Source of the DNA: Candidatus Palauibacter soopunensis
GTDB lineage: Bacteria > Gemmatimonadota > Gemmatimonadetes > Palauibacterales > Palauibacteraceae
DNA: 64,000 nt
Reading direction: 5' to 3'
Assembly (NCBI RefSeq): GCF_947581735.1
Contig: NZ_CANPVT010000001.1
Location: forward strand, 19,703-83,702
In this document: in pieces, positions 26,694 to 34,473 of the stretch
How positions within the stretch are numbered: the first letter of the stretch is position 1
How the letters are laid out: each line of letters begins with the position of its first letter
The notes under the pieces: model-generated
The model's database searches: none
Told to the model about the DNA's origin: nothing
The model's input: the letters and a program-made list of their open reading frames with translations, nothing else
Translations under genes and position numbers: made by a program

Positions 26694-27125
26694 TTGGTCT
26701 TCGACACCAATGTGCTGGTGTACGCCGCGAGCAGGAACTCGGAATTCCACCTCCCCTGCCGGCGGCAGCTGGACGAAGCGCGTCGAGGGCCTTCACCATC
26801 CTTCCTCACCTGGAGCGTCTGTTACGAGTTCCTGCGCGTGACCACGCACCAGCAAGTGATGCCGTCACCGTGGCGAACTGCGGAGGCCTGGCGCTTTCTC
26901 TCGGAGCTCCTGCACTCGCCGGGCGTCGACCTGTTGACCGCGACGCCGCGTCACGCGGCCATCCTCGCGCGGACGATCGAGGAGCTTCCAGACGTCCGCG
27001 GCAACCAGGTACACGATCTGCACACGGTCGTCCTGATGCGCGAGCACGGCGTGAGCCGTATATGCACGCGCGATGCGGGTTTTCGCCGTTTTCCGTTCCT
27101 TACCGTGATCGATCCGGCGGCATAA
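26694..27125 (+). CDS. vapC: VapC-type PIN-domain toxin ribonuclease
   Basis: The 143-residue protein starts at TTG 26694, seven bases after GAGGAG at the end of the antitoxin gene. It is a PIN domain with all four acidic residues: Asp4 in FDTNVL, Glu45 in CYEFLR, Asp108 in NQVHDLH and Asp127 in CTRDAGF. VapC toxins are Mg-dependent ribonucleases that cut tRNA or rRNA and are blocked by VapB. The 4-base gap to the antitoxin gene is the usual vapBC layout. The cognate antitoxin here is the HigA/VapB hybrid. Confidence 0.92.
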   Translation: MVFDTNVLVYAASRNSEFHLPCRRQLDEARRGPSPSFLTWSVCYEFLRVTTHQQVMPSPWRTAEAWRFLSELLHSPGVDLLTATPRHAAILARTIEELPDVRGNQVHDLHTVVLMREHGVSRICTRDAGFRRFPFLTVIDPAA

Positions 27126-27158
27126 ACCGCGAGAGAAGCTGCGCGCCGGAACCGACCC

Positions 27159-28418
27159 CTATACGCGGGCGGCGAGCACTCCGAGGAGGCGGTCGACGTC
27201 GTCGCGGTTGTTGAACATCGCGACGGCGGCGCGGAGGAGTTCCCCTCCCTCCTGGTAGGTGAAGAACACGCCTTCCGCGCGGAGGGCGTCGCCGAGTTCA
27301 TCCGGATCCATCCCGTGATAGAAGCTCACGATCGCCGAGGGATTGGCGGGCGGCGTGAACAGCTTCATGCCGAGGTCCGCGGCCCCCTCCCGGAGCTGGC
27401 CGGCGAGCGCGTGCGTGTGCTCGGCGATCCGCTCCAGCCCCACCTCGCCGAGGAAGCCGAGGGCGGCGTCCATGGCCGCGATCGGGCCGTAGGCCGGGTT
27501 CGCGTACTCGTACTTCTGTGCGTCCGTCTTCAGCCGGTACTGGTGCTCGGGGAGCGTCTCGGCCACGTGCCCATGCCCGAAGCGGTCGGGCTGCATCCAC
27601 TCGTGGTGTTCCCGGCGCACGTACAGTGGCGCGCAGCCGAAGTCGGCGAAGAGCCACTTGTAGCCGTTGCCGCACGCGAAGTCGACGCCCTCGTCGTGGA
27701 GGTTCGTGGGGAACGTGCCGAACGCCTGGATTCCGTCGGCGAACAGGTAGCCGCCGCGCGCGTGCACGATCTCGGCCAGCGTCGGCAGGTCGTGTCGGAA
27801 CCCGTTCCGGTTCGAGACCCACGCCACGCTGATGAGGCGCGTGCGGTCGTCGGTGTAGGCGTCGTAGTCCTCGGGGTGGGCGCGCCCCTCGCGGGAGGGG
27901 ATGATCCGGAGTTCGACTCCGTGGCGCCGCTCGAGCTCGCGGTACACGACGAAGGCGGTGACGAAGTGGAGTTCGTCGATGACCACGTTGTCGCCCGGCT
28001 GCCAGTCGATCGCCTTCGCCACCATGTTCTCGCCGTCGCTGGTCGAGAACAGGAGCGCGATCTCGTCCTCGTCCGCCCCGAACAGGCTGGCGAAGCGGCT
28101 GCGGGCGCGGGCCGTGGCCCGCCCGCGGCTCCCCGGATCGTTGTAGCTCAGCTTCTCGTCCGCGTACGCGACGAGCGCCTCGTGAACGGGACGCGGGAGC
28201 GGCCCGGTTGAGGCCGTATTCAGATACGCGAACTCCTCCGTGACCGGGAACTCGCCACGGATCCCGAGCGGATCATCGTCCGACCCGGGGACAGGAGACG
28301 TACGCGGGCCGGCATCGCGAGCCTCGGGCGCGTGCGCGGCGAGGGCCGGCGCGACGGGCAGCGCGAGCCCCGCGGCGGCGGTCGTCCTGACGAAGTTGCG
28401 GCGGCTCCACTCAGTCAT
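27159..28418 (-). CDS. Tat-exported PLP enzyme, aminotransferase class V (cysteine desulfurase-like)
   Basis: The 419-residue protein starts at ATG 28418 with GGAGG upstream. The N-terminus is a Tat signal, WSRRNFVRTTAAAGLALP. It keeps the class V fold: LNTASTGPLPRPV at the start, SDGENMVAKAI, DELHF, WVSNRNGFRHDL, and FACGNGYKWLFADFG with the PLP-binding Lys. Export through Tat fits a protein that folds with its cofactor first. Relatives include cysteine desulfurases, isopenicillin-N epimerase-like and kynureninase-like enzymes; the reaction is not determined. It is divergent from the cupin gene, with an 18-base palindrome between them. A second class V enzyme without a signal lies at 52446-53660. 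Confidence 0.86.
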   Translation of the reverse strand: MTEWSRRNFVRTTAAAGLALPVAPALAAHAPEARDAGPRTSPVPGSDDDPLGIRGEFPVTEEFAYLNTASTGPLPRPVHEALVAYADEKLSYNDPGSRGRATARARSRFASLFGADEDEIALLFSTSDGENMVAKAIDWQPGDNVVIDELHFVTAFVVYRELERRHGVELRIIPSREGRAHPEDYDAYTDDRTRLISVAWVSNRNGFRHDLPTLAEIVHARGGYLFADGIQAFGTFPTNLHDEGVDFACGNGYKWLFADFGCAPLYVRREHHEWMQPDRFGHGHVAETLPEHQYRLKTDAQKYEYANPAYGPIAAMDAALGFLGEVGLERIAEHTHALAGQLREGAADLGMKLFTPPANPSAIVSFYHGMDPDELGDALRAEGVFFTYQEGGELLRAAVAMFNNRDDVDRLLGVLAARV

Positions 28419-28522
28419 CCGTCCCTCCTGATCCCTCGCGTGCCCGATCTGTCGCAGACCCCCGAAACGACCCTCGGAACGTACGTCCACAACCCGTTCG
28501 GGGGACAGCGACGCACCCCGAA

Positions 28523-28540
28523 ACGTTCCCGCGGGAACGT
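28523..28540. promoter_or_regulatory. 18-base perfect palindrome in a divergent promoter region
   Basis: ACGTTCCCGCGGGAACGT is a perfect palindrome midway in the 215-base gap between the divergent PLP-enzyme and cupin genes. Its place and symmetry suggest an operator for a dimeric regulator; no regulator gene is adjacent. Confidence 0.45.
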
Positions 28541-28633
28541 CGGTCGGCGCGCAAGCCGTGGACCGGGCCGATGGGCCGGTCTAGAATCCGCGTGCCGTCT
28601 CATCTCTCCATGAATCGAAACCGGAGCCGGACC

Positions 28634-29161
28634 ATGTCGAAGCTGATCGTCGCCACCCTCGCGGCGGGCGTCCTCTGGAGCGCGGCGCCGGGCGACCGCC
28701 CGGACAACCCGCCGGCCACCTTCATCTCCGCGGCCGACATCCTCGCCACGATCGCGAACGCGCCGGAGGGCCGGGTCAGCGACCAGGCGATCCGGCACAT
28801 CGACGCGGGCGGACACAACGCCGGCGTCGGCGTCGTCCAGCGCCCGCCGACCACGTCGCTCGGGGCGATCCAGCACCACAAGCAGACCGAGGTCTACTAC
28901 GTCGTCTCCGGCCGCGGCACGCTGGTGACGGGCGGAGAACTCTCCGACGCGCGCGAACTCGACCCGGAGGGCCAGACGGTGCGAACGCTCACCGGCCCCA
29001 GCGCCGTGGGCGGGATCGTGGGCGGCGAGAGCCAGGAGGTCGGCCCCGGCGACATGCTCATTATTCCAGCGGGTTCGCCGCACGGCTTCAGCGAGGTCAC
29101 GGAGACGATCACCTACATCGTCGTGCGCGTCGACCCGGAGCAACTCGTCGAGCTAAAGTAG
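28634..29161 (+). CDS. Exported cupin-domain protein
   Basis: From ATG 28634 (GGAG seven bases upstream) the protein is 175 residues, with a short signal-like N-terminus (LIVATLAAGVLWSAAPG). The cupin motif 1 is QHHKQTEVYYVVSGRGTLVTGG and motif 2 is GDMLIIPAGSPHGF, so His, His, Glu and His metal ligands are present. An upstream ATG at 28610 has a weaker ribosome site. It may be a periplasmic metal-dependent isomerase, dioxygenase or binding protein. It is followed after 37 bases by two exported amidohydrolases and may be co-transcribed with them. Confidence 0.85.
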   Translation: MSKLIVATLAAGVLWSAAPGDRPDNPPATFISAADILATIANAPEGRVSDQAIRHIDAGGHNAGVGVVQRPPTTSLGAIQHHKQTEVYYVVSGRGTLVTGGELSDARELDPEGQTVRTLTGPSAVGGIVGGESQEVGPGDMLIIPAGSPHGFSEVTETITYIVVRVDPEQLVELK

Positions 29162-29198
29162 GGAACGCCAACCGATCCACCGTCGGAGGGACACGGGT

Positions 29199-30914
29199 AT
29201 GAGCGACTTCACGCGGCGTGACTTCATGGCGGTCTCCGGCCTCGCGGCGGGCGGCGCGGCGCTGGCGGGCTGCGGCCCCGAAGGCCCCGGAGGCGGATCC
29301 CGCACCGCCGTCACCGCGGCCGGAGGCGCCGCGGACCTCGTCGTCCGCGACGCGACCGTCTACACCGTGGACGACGACCTGCCGCGCGCCGAGGCGTTCG
29401 CCGTCAAGAGCGGCCGCTTCCTCGCCGTGGGCTCGAGCGACGATGTCTCGAACCTCATCGGCCCCGGCACCGACGTGATCGATGCCGCCGGCCACACCGT
29501 CGTCCCCGGCTTCATCGACGCCCACAACCACCCCTTCTATTCCGGCACCAAGCACCTCAAGCAGGTGAGCCTCGACGTGCGCTCGATCGAGGGCATCAAG
29601 AGCGCGCTGAGCGAGCGGGCCCAGAACACACCGCCGGGCCAGTGGGTGCAGGGGTTCCTCTACGACGACACGAAGCTCGAGGACGGGCGTCCGCTGACGC
29701 GCGCGGACATCGACGACGCGGTCCCGGACCACCCCGTCTCCGTCACCCACCGCGGTGGCCACACCGGCGTCTACAACTCCCGGGCGTTCGAACTCGCCGG
29801 GATCACGGCGGACACACCCGACCCGCCCGGCGGCAGGTACTACAGGGAGAACGGCGAACTCACCGGGCGCGTGGCGGAACACGCCAAGGACCCGCTCGAA
29901 AGCCTCATCCCCGCGGGGACGACGCGCGCCGAGCGGCAGGAGAGCATCCGCCTCATCGGCGAGCGCATGGCCGCGGCCGGCCTCACCTCCGTGCACGAGA
30001 CCGGGGCGGGCAACGACTTCGTGAGCTACCAGGACGCCCACGAGGCGGGCGAACTCCACTTCCGCGCCTACGTCTTCCCCAACGCGGGCCACCCCTCCGG
30101 CCTCTTCGACGCCCTCAAGACGGCGGGCATCCGCACCGGTTTCGGGGATGAGTGGGTGAAGGTGGGCGGCATCAAGTACGGGGCGGACGGCTCGGCCTCC
30201 GAGCGCACCATGGCCATGTCCACGCCGTATGTCGGGCGTCCGGACGACTACGGCATCCTCACGATGAACCAGGAGGAGATCCACGAGGCGGTGGACGACG
30301 CGGTGCGCAACGGCTGGCAGATCGGCATCCACGCGAACGGAGACCTCGCGATCGACATGTGCCTCACCGCCTTCGAGCGCGCGCAGCAGGAGATGCCGCA
30401 GGCCGATCCCCGCTTCCGCCTCGAGCACTGCTCGCTCGTGAACGACGATCTCCTGCGCAGGATCCAGGACGTGGGCGCGATCCCCACGCCGTTCTACACC
30501 TACGTCCACTTCCACGGCAACAAGTGGGGCGAGTACGGCGCCGAGAAGATGGAATGGATGTTCGCGCACCGGCGGTTCATCGACTACGGGATTCCGGTGG
30601 CGGGCGCTTCCGACTATCCGCCGGGGCCGTTCGAGACGCTGATGGGCATTCAGAGCATGGTCACGCGCACGGACATGCAGGGGCGCGAGTGGGGCCCGAG
30701 CCAGAAGATCACGGTGGAGGAGGCGCTCCGCGTGTGCACGATCAACGGGGCCCACGCCGCGTTCGAGGAGGGGATCAAGGGATCGATCACCGCCGGCAAG
30801 CTGGCGGATTTCGTGATCCTCGCGGAGGACCCGCACACGGCGGACCCGTTCGCGATCAAGGACATCGAGATCCTGCGCACCGTCGTCGGCGGACGCGCGA
30901 CATACGAGGCCTGA
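29199..30914 (+). CDS. YtcJ-like amidohydrolase, Tat lipoprotein, first tandem copy
   Basis: The 571-residue protein starts with a twin-arginine motif (TRRDFMAVSG) and a lipobox, LAGC. The mature enzyme would therefore begin at Cys27 or close to it and be anchored as a lipoprotein. It is a metal-dependent amidohydrolase of the YtcJ type: GFIDAHNHP gives HxH, KYGADGSASERTM the Lys region, IHANGDLAI a His, LEHCSL a His, and GASDYPPG the Asp. The domain closes with a beta composite region (KLADFVIL). The next gene, 11 bases downstream, is a close paralogue of nearly identical length. Such enzymes hydrolyse amide or N-acyl bonds; the substrate is unknown. Confidence 0.9.
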   Translation: MSDFTRRDFMAVSGLAAGGAALAGCGPEGPGGGSRTAVTAAGGAADLVVRDATVYTVDDDLPRAEAFAVKSGRFLAVGSSDDVSNLIGPGTDVIDAAGHTVVPGFIDAHNHPFYSGTKHLKQVSLDVRSIEGIKSALSERAQNTPPGQWVQGFLYDDTKLEDGRPLTRADIDDAVPDHPVSVTHRGGHTGVYNSRAFELAGITADTPDPPGGRYYRENGELTGRVAEHAKDPLESLIPAGTTRAERQESIRLIGERMAAAGLTSVHETGAGNDFVSYQDAHEAGELHFRAYVFPNAGHPSGLFDALKTAGIRTGFGDEWVKVGGIKYGADGSASERTMAMSTPYVGRPDDYGILTMNQEEIHEAVDDAVRNGWQIGIHANGDLAIDMCLTAFERAQQEMPQADPRFRLEHCSLVNDDLLRRIQDVGAIPTPFYTYVHFHGNKWGEYGAEKMEWMFAHRRFIDYGIPVAGASDYPPGPFETLMGIQSMVTRTDMQGREWGPSQKITVEEALRVCTINGAHAAFEEGIKGSITAGKLADFVILAEDPHTADPFAIKDIEILRTVVGGRATYEA

Positions 30915-30924
30915 GGAGACGAAG

Positions 30925-32631
30925 ATGAGCGAGGTCAATCGCCGGGAGTTCATGGCCCTTTCCGGGCTCGCGGCCGGGGGCGCGGCCCTGGCGGGCTGCG
31001 GGACGCAGGGCGGGAGCGGCGGGCAGGGCGGCGCCGGCGGCTCCGCGCACGCGGACCAGGTCGTGACGAACGCGAACGTCTACACGGTGGACGACGCGAA
31101 CCCCAGGGCCGAGGCGCTCGCCGTACAGGGCGGCCGCTTCCTCGCCGTGGGCTCGAACGACGACATCGCCAACCTCATCGGACCGCGCACCGCGCGCATC
31201 GACGCGGGCGGCGGTACCGTCGTCCCCGGCTTCATCGACGCGCACAATCATCCCTCCTCGGCCGGCATGCGCCACCTCACGCAGGTGGACATGAACATCC
31301 GCACGATCGAGGGGATGAAGTCCGCCCTCCGCGAGCGCGCGCAGAACACGCCTCCGGGCGAGTGGGTCGTCGGCTTCCTCTACGACGACACGAAGATCGA
31401 GGAGGGGCGCCCGCTCAACCGGCGCGACATCGACGAGGCCGTGCCCGACCACCCGGTCCAGGTCACGCACCGGGGCGGGCACACGAGCGTCTACAACTCG
31501 AAGGCGTTCGAACTGGCCGGGATCACCGTGGACACGCCCGACCCGACGGGCGGGCACTTCTACCGCGAGGACGGCGAACTCACCGGCAAGGTCGCCTCGC
31601 TCGCGCGCCGCCCGCTGCAGCGCCTCGTCCCCGGCGGGAGCACGCGGGACGACCGCCAGGCCGGCGTCGCCCTCATCGGCGAACTGATGTCCGCGGCCGG
31701 CATCACCTCGGTTCACGAGACGGGCGGGAACAGCCAGGGCCTGACCGCGCTGCAGGACGCGTACGACGCGGGAGACCTCCGCTTCCGCATGTACTACTTC
31801 CCCTCCGGCGGCAGCCTGCTCTTCTCGGCGCTCAAGCAGGCGGGGGTTCGCACCGGCTTCGGCGACGAGAACCTGCGCATCGGCGCGGTCAAGTACAGCG
31901 CGGACGGCTCCGCCTCGGAGCGCACGATGGCGATGCGCACCCCGTACGTCGGGCGCCCGGACGACTACGGCATCAGCACCATGACCCAGGAGGACATCCA
32001 CCGGGCGGTGGACGACGCCGTCGGCGCCGGTTTCCAGATCGCGATCCACGCGAACGGCGACAGGACGATCGACATGTGCCTCAACGCATACGAGCGGGTC
32101 CAGCGCGAGATGCCGCAGGCCGACCCCCGCTTCCGCCTCGAGCACTGCTCGCTCGTGGATGATCCCCTTCTGCAGCGGATAAAGGACATCGGCGCCATCC
32201 CGACGCCCTTCTACACCTACATCCATTTCCACGGGAACAAGTGGGGCGAGTACGGGGCGGAGAAGATGGAATGGATGTTCGCGCACCGCCGCTTCCTCGA
32301 CTACGACATCCCCGTGGCGGGGGCGTCCGACTATCCGCCCGGGCCGTTCGAGGCGCTGATGGCCATCCAGAGCATGGTCACGCGCACGGACATGCAGGGA
32401 CGCGAATGGGGCCCGAGCCAGAAGATCTCGGTCCCCGAGGCGCTCCGCATCTGCACGATCAACGGGGCCCACGCCTCCTTCGAGGAGCACATCAAGGGCT
32501 CGATCACCGAGGGGAAGCTGGCGGACTACGTCATCCTGGGCGACGATCCCCACGCGGCCGACCCGTACGCGATCAAGGAGATCGAAGTCGTCCGCACCGT
32601 TCTCGGCGGCCGCACCACCCACGAGGCCTGA
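30925..32631 (+). CDS. YtcJ-like amidohydrolase, Tat lipoprotein, second tandem copy
   Basis: The 568-residue protein is a tandem duplicate of the preceding gene. It has the same twin-arginine (NRREFMALSG) and lipobox (LAGC) start and the same HxH, Lys, His, His and Asp metal motifs. Long identical blocks occur near residues 345-360 and 430-500, for example FYTYIHFHGNKWGEYGAEK against a one-residue variant. Divergence is greatest in the middle (RMYYFPSGGSLLFSALKQ against RAYVFPNAGHPSGLFDALK). This suggests a changed substrate pocket on a conserved scaffold. It is co-transcribed with the first copy (10-base gap). Confidence 0.9.
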   Translation: MSEVNRREFMALSGLAAGGAALAGCGTQGGSGGQGGAGGSAHADQVVTNANVYTVDDANPRAEALAVQGGRFLAVGSNDDIANLIGPRTARIDAGGGTVVPGFIDAHNHPSSAGMRHLTQVDMNIRTIEGMKSALRERAQNTPPGEWVVGFLYDDTKIEEGRPLNRRDIDEAVPDHPVQVTHRGGHTSVYNSKAFELAGITVDTPDPTGGHFYREDGELTGKVASLARRPLQRLVPGGSTRDDRQAGVALIGELMSAAGITSVHETGGNSQGLTALQDAYDAGDLRFRMYYFPSGGSLLFSALKQAGVRTGFGDENLRIGAVKYSADGSASERTMAMRTPYVGRPDDYGISTMTQEDIHRAVDDAVGAGFQIAIHANGDRTIDMCLNAYERVQREMPQADPRFRLEHCSLVDDPLLQRIKDIGAIPTPFYTYIHFHGNKWGEYGAEKMEWMFAHRRFLDYDIPVAGASDYPPGPFEALMAIQSMVTRTDMQGREWGPSQKISVPEALRICTINGAHASFEEHIKGSITEGKLADYVILGDDPHAADPYAIKEIEVVRTVLGGRTTHEA

Positions 32632-32674
32632 GCCCGCGCCGCCGGAAACCGCCAACCCGAAGCCTGGAGTCGTC

Positions 32675-33454
32675 ATGAGTGACGTTCTTCTCGTCGAGAA
32701 GCTCGACGGACATATCGCCAAGCTCACGGTCAACCGGCCGGAGAAACTCAACGCGCTGAACGGCGCCGTCCGCTGCGCCATCTTCGGCGCGCTCGACCGC
32801 CTGGCGGCGGACGACGAGGTCCGCGTCGTCATCATCACCGGGGCCGGCGACCGCTCCTTCATCGCAGGCGCCGACATCTCGGAGTTCAAGGACGCGCGTC
32901 CGGTCGAGCAGTACCGCACCATGACGCGCGGCGACATGTACAGCGCGATCGAGGCCTTCCCCAAACCCGTCATCGCGATGATCAACGGCTTCTGCCTCGG
33001 CGGCGGCTGCGAACTCGCCATGTCGTGCGACATGCGCGTGGCGTCGACCTCGGCCCGCATCGGCCAGCCGGAGATCAACCTCGGACTCATCCCCGGCGCC
33101 GGCGGCACGCAGCGGCTCCCGCGGCTCGTCGGCGAGGGCTGGGCGATGCGGCTCGTGATGAGCGGCGAGTTGATCCCGGGGGAGAAGGCCGAGCAGATCG
33201 GCCTCGTGGAGGCCGCGGTCGCCCCCGAGGAACTCGAGGGTCACGTGATGGAACTCGCGTCGAGCATCGCGAGCCGCAGCCCGGTCGCGCTTCAGGCGGC
33301 CAAGGAGTCTATCCTCGCCGCGCGGCGGATGCCGCTGGATGAGGGGCTGAAGTTCGAGCGGAGCTGGTTCTCGCTCCTCTTCTCGACGGACGACATGGCG
33401 GAGGGCGTGGGCGCCTTCCTGGAGAAGCGGAAGCCCGAGTTCAGGGGCTCCTGA
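32675..33454 (+). CDS. Enoyl-CoA hydratase
   Basis: The 259-residue crotonase-fold protein has the CoA/oxyanion segment FIAGADISEF. Both catalytic glutamates are present, in GGGCELAMSCD and QPEINLGLIPGAGGTQRLPR. That pair marks true 2-enoyl-CoA hydratases of fatty-acid beta-oxidation. It starts 43 bases after the second amidohydrolase gene and ends before a hairpin at 33505-33527. Confidence 0.92.
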   Translation: MSDVLLVEKLDGHIAKLTVNRPEKLNALNGAVRCAIFGALDRLAADDEVRVVIITGAGDRSFIAGADISEFKDARPVEQYRTMTRGDMYSAIEAFPKPVIAMINGFCLGGGCELAMSCDMRVASTSARIGQPEINLGLIPGAGGTQRLPRLVGEGWAMRLVMSGELIPGEKAEQIGLVEAAVAPEELEGHVMELASSIASRSPVALQAAKESILAARRMPLDEGLKFERSWFSLLFSTDDMAEGVGAFLEKRKPEFRGS

Positions 33455-33504
33455 GCGGGATCCTCACGGGACGCCGACGGCGCGGCGATTGCCCGGCGCG
33501 GCTG

Positions 33505-33527
33505 GCAGCCGGTGGCGGTGCGGCTGC
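33505..33527. terminator. Hairpin between convergent genes
   Basis: GCAGCCG (33505-33511) and CGGCTGC (33521-33527) form a 7-base stem with a 9-base loop in the 101-base space between the hydratase and rpmA, which converge. No T-run is present. Confidence 0.35.
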
Positions 33528-33555
33528 GAGCGCGCGGCGGGCTACCGTCGCGAGG

Positions 33556-33813
33556 CTAGGACGCCGGCGTTACGACGCTGACGAAGCGGCGGCCTCGCCG
33601 GCGGTGGAATTCGACCTGTCCGTCGGCGAGCGCGAACAGCGTGTCGTCCTTCCCCCGGCCGACGTTGCGACCCGGGTGGAAGGGCGTGCCCCGCTGCCGG
33701 ATGAGGATGTTGCCCGCGACCACGTGCTCGCCGCCGTATTTCTTGACGCCGAGGTACTGCGCGTTCGAATCGCGTCCGTTGCGGCTGGAGCCGACACCTT
33801 TCTTATGCGCCAT
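33556..33813 (-). CDS. rpmA: 50S ribosomal protein L27
   Basis: The 85-residue protein begins [16 protein letters not shown], the conserved L27 N-terminus that reaches the peptidyl-transferase centre. It continues with [23 protein letters not shown]. There is no N-terminal cleavable extension as found in Firmicutes. ATG 33813 overlaps the TGA of rplU, so the two ribosomal proteins are translationally coupled. Confidence 0.97.
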   Translation of the reverse strand: MAHKKGVGSSRNGRDSNAQYLGVKKYGGEHVVAGNILIRQRGTPFHPGRNVGRGKDDTLFALADGQVEFHRRRGRRFVSVVTPAS

Positions 33814-34370
33814 CAGTCGCCTTCCTTCGCCGCAATGGCCTTGTCCACGTCGCTCTTGAGGATGCGGCCGTCCTTGCCCGTCCCCTCGATCGCGCCCAGG
33901 TCGAGTCCGTGCTCCTCTGCCAGCTTCCGCGCGACGGGCGTGATGTCCACCGGCGCCGCTTCGACGGCTTCCGGCGCGGGAGCGGCCGTGGCCTTCGGGG
34001 CAGTCTTCGGCTTGGGCGCCGCGGCCGCGGGCTTCGCCGCCGCCTCCTGCGGTTCGCCGGGCAGATCGATGCCGACGATGCGGATCTCCGTGTAGCCCTG
34101 GCGGTGCCCCTGCTTCCGCCGGTAGCCCTTCCGCCGCTTCATCTTGTAGACGATGATCTTGTCGCCGCGCCCGTGGCTCACGACCTCGGCCGCAACCGAG
34201 GCGCCCGTCACGCACGGGGCTCCGACGTGAACGTCCCCGTCCTGCTCGGCGAGCAGCACGTCGTCGAACTTGACCGTATCCCCGGGCTCGGCCTCGAGGG
34301 AGGGGATGCGGAGCACCGCGTCCTCCACCGCGCGAAACTGCTTTCCCTGGGCTTTGAAAATCGCGTACAT
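33813..34370 (-). CDS. rplU: 50S ribosomal protein L21 with C-terminal peripheral-subunit-binding domain
   Basis: The 185-residue protein is much longer than usual L21 (about 103 residues). Residues 1-103 are normal L21: [16 protein letters not shown], and the RNA-binding [19 protein letters not shown]. Residues 104-141 are an Ala/Pro/Lys linker of the kind that tethers mobile domains in 2-oxo-acid dehydrogenases. Residues 142-181 read [27 protein letters not shown] and on. This is the E3-binding or peripheral-subunit-binding domain of E2 acyltransferases, with the P-x-A-R-K-L-A and G-T-G-x-x-G-R-I hallmarks. The added domain is well formed and in frame, with no frameshift sign. It may recruit a partner to the ribosome; that is inference. 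Confidence 0.95.
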   Translation of the reverse strand: MYAIFKAQGKQFRAVEDAVLRIPSLEAEPGDTVKFDDVLLAEQDGDVHVGAPCVTGASVAAEVVSHGRGDKIIVYKMKRRKGYRRKQGHRQGYTEIRIVGIDLPGEPQEAAAKPAAAAPKPKTAPKATAAPAPEAVEAAPVDITPVARKLAEEHGLDLGAIEGTGKDGRILKSDVDKAIAAKEGD

Positions 34371-34424
34371 ATCGTCGGATCACCGCTGAAATGCTGCTGG
34401 AATGCGCCGGATTGCGAGCCGCTG

Positions 34425-34453
34425 AGAGTACCCGCGCCGGGCGGATGTGTCAA
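34425..34453 (-). promoter_or_regulatory. Probable sigma-70 promoter of rplU-rpmA
   Basis: On the minus strand TTGACA (34453-34448) is a perfect -35 box. It is followed by a 17-base spacer and TACTCT (34430-34425) as a weak -10. It lies 55-83 bases upstream of rplU, in the gap after rng, so rplU-rpmA can be transcribed independently of rng. Confidence 0.6.
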
Positions 34454-34473
34454 ACAAAACGGCCGGTGGATGG

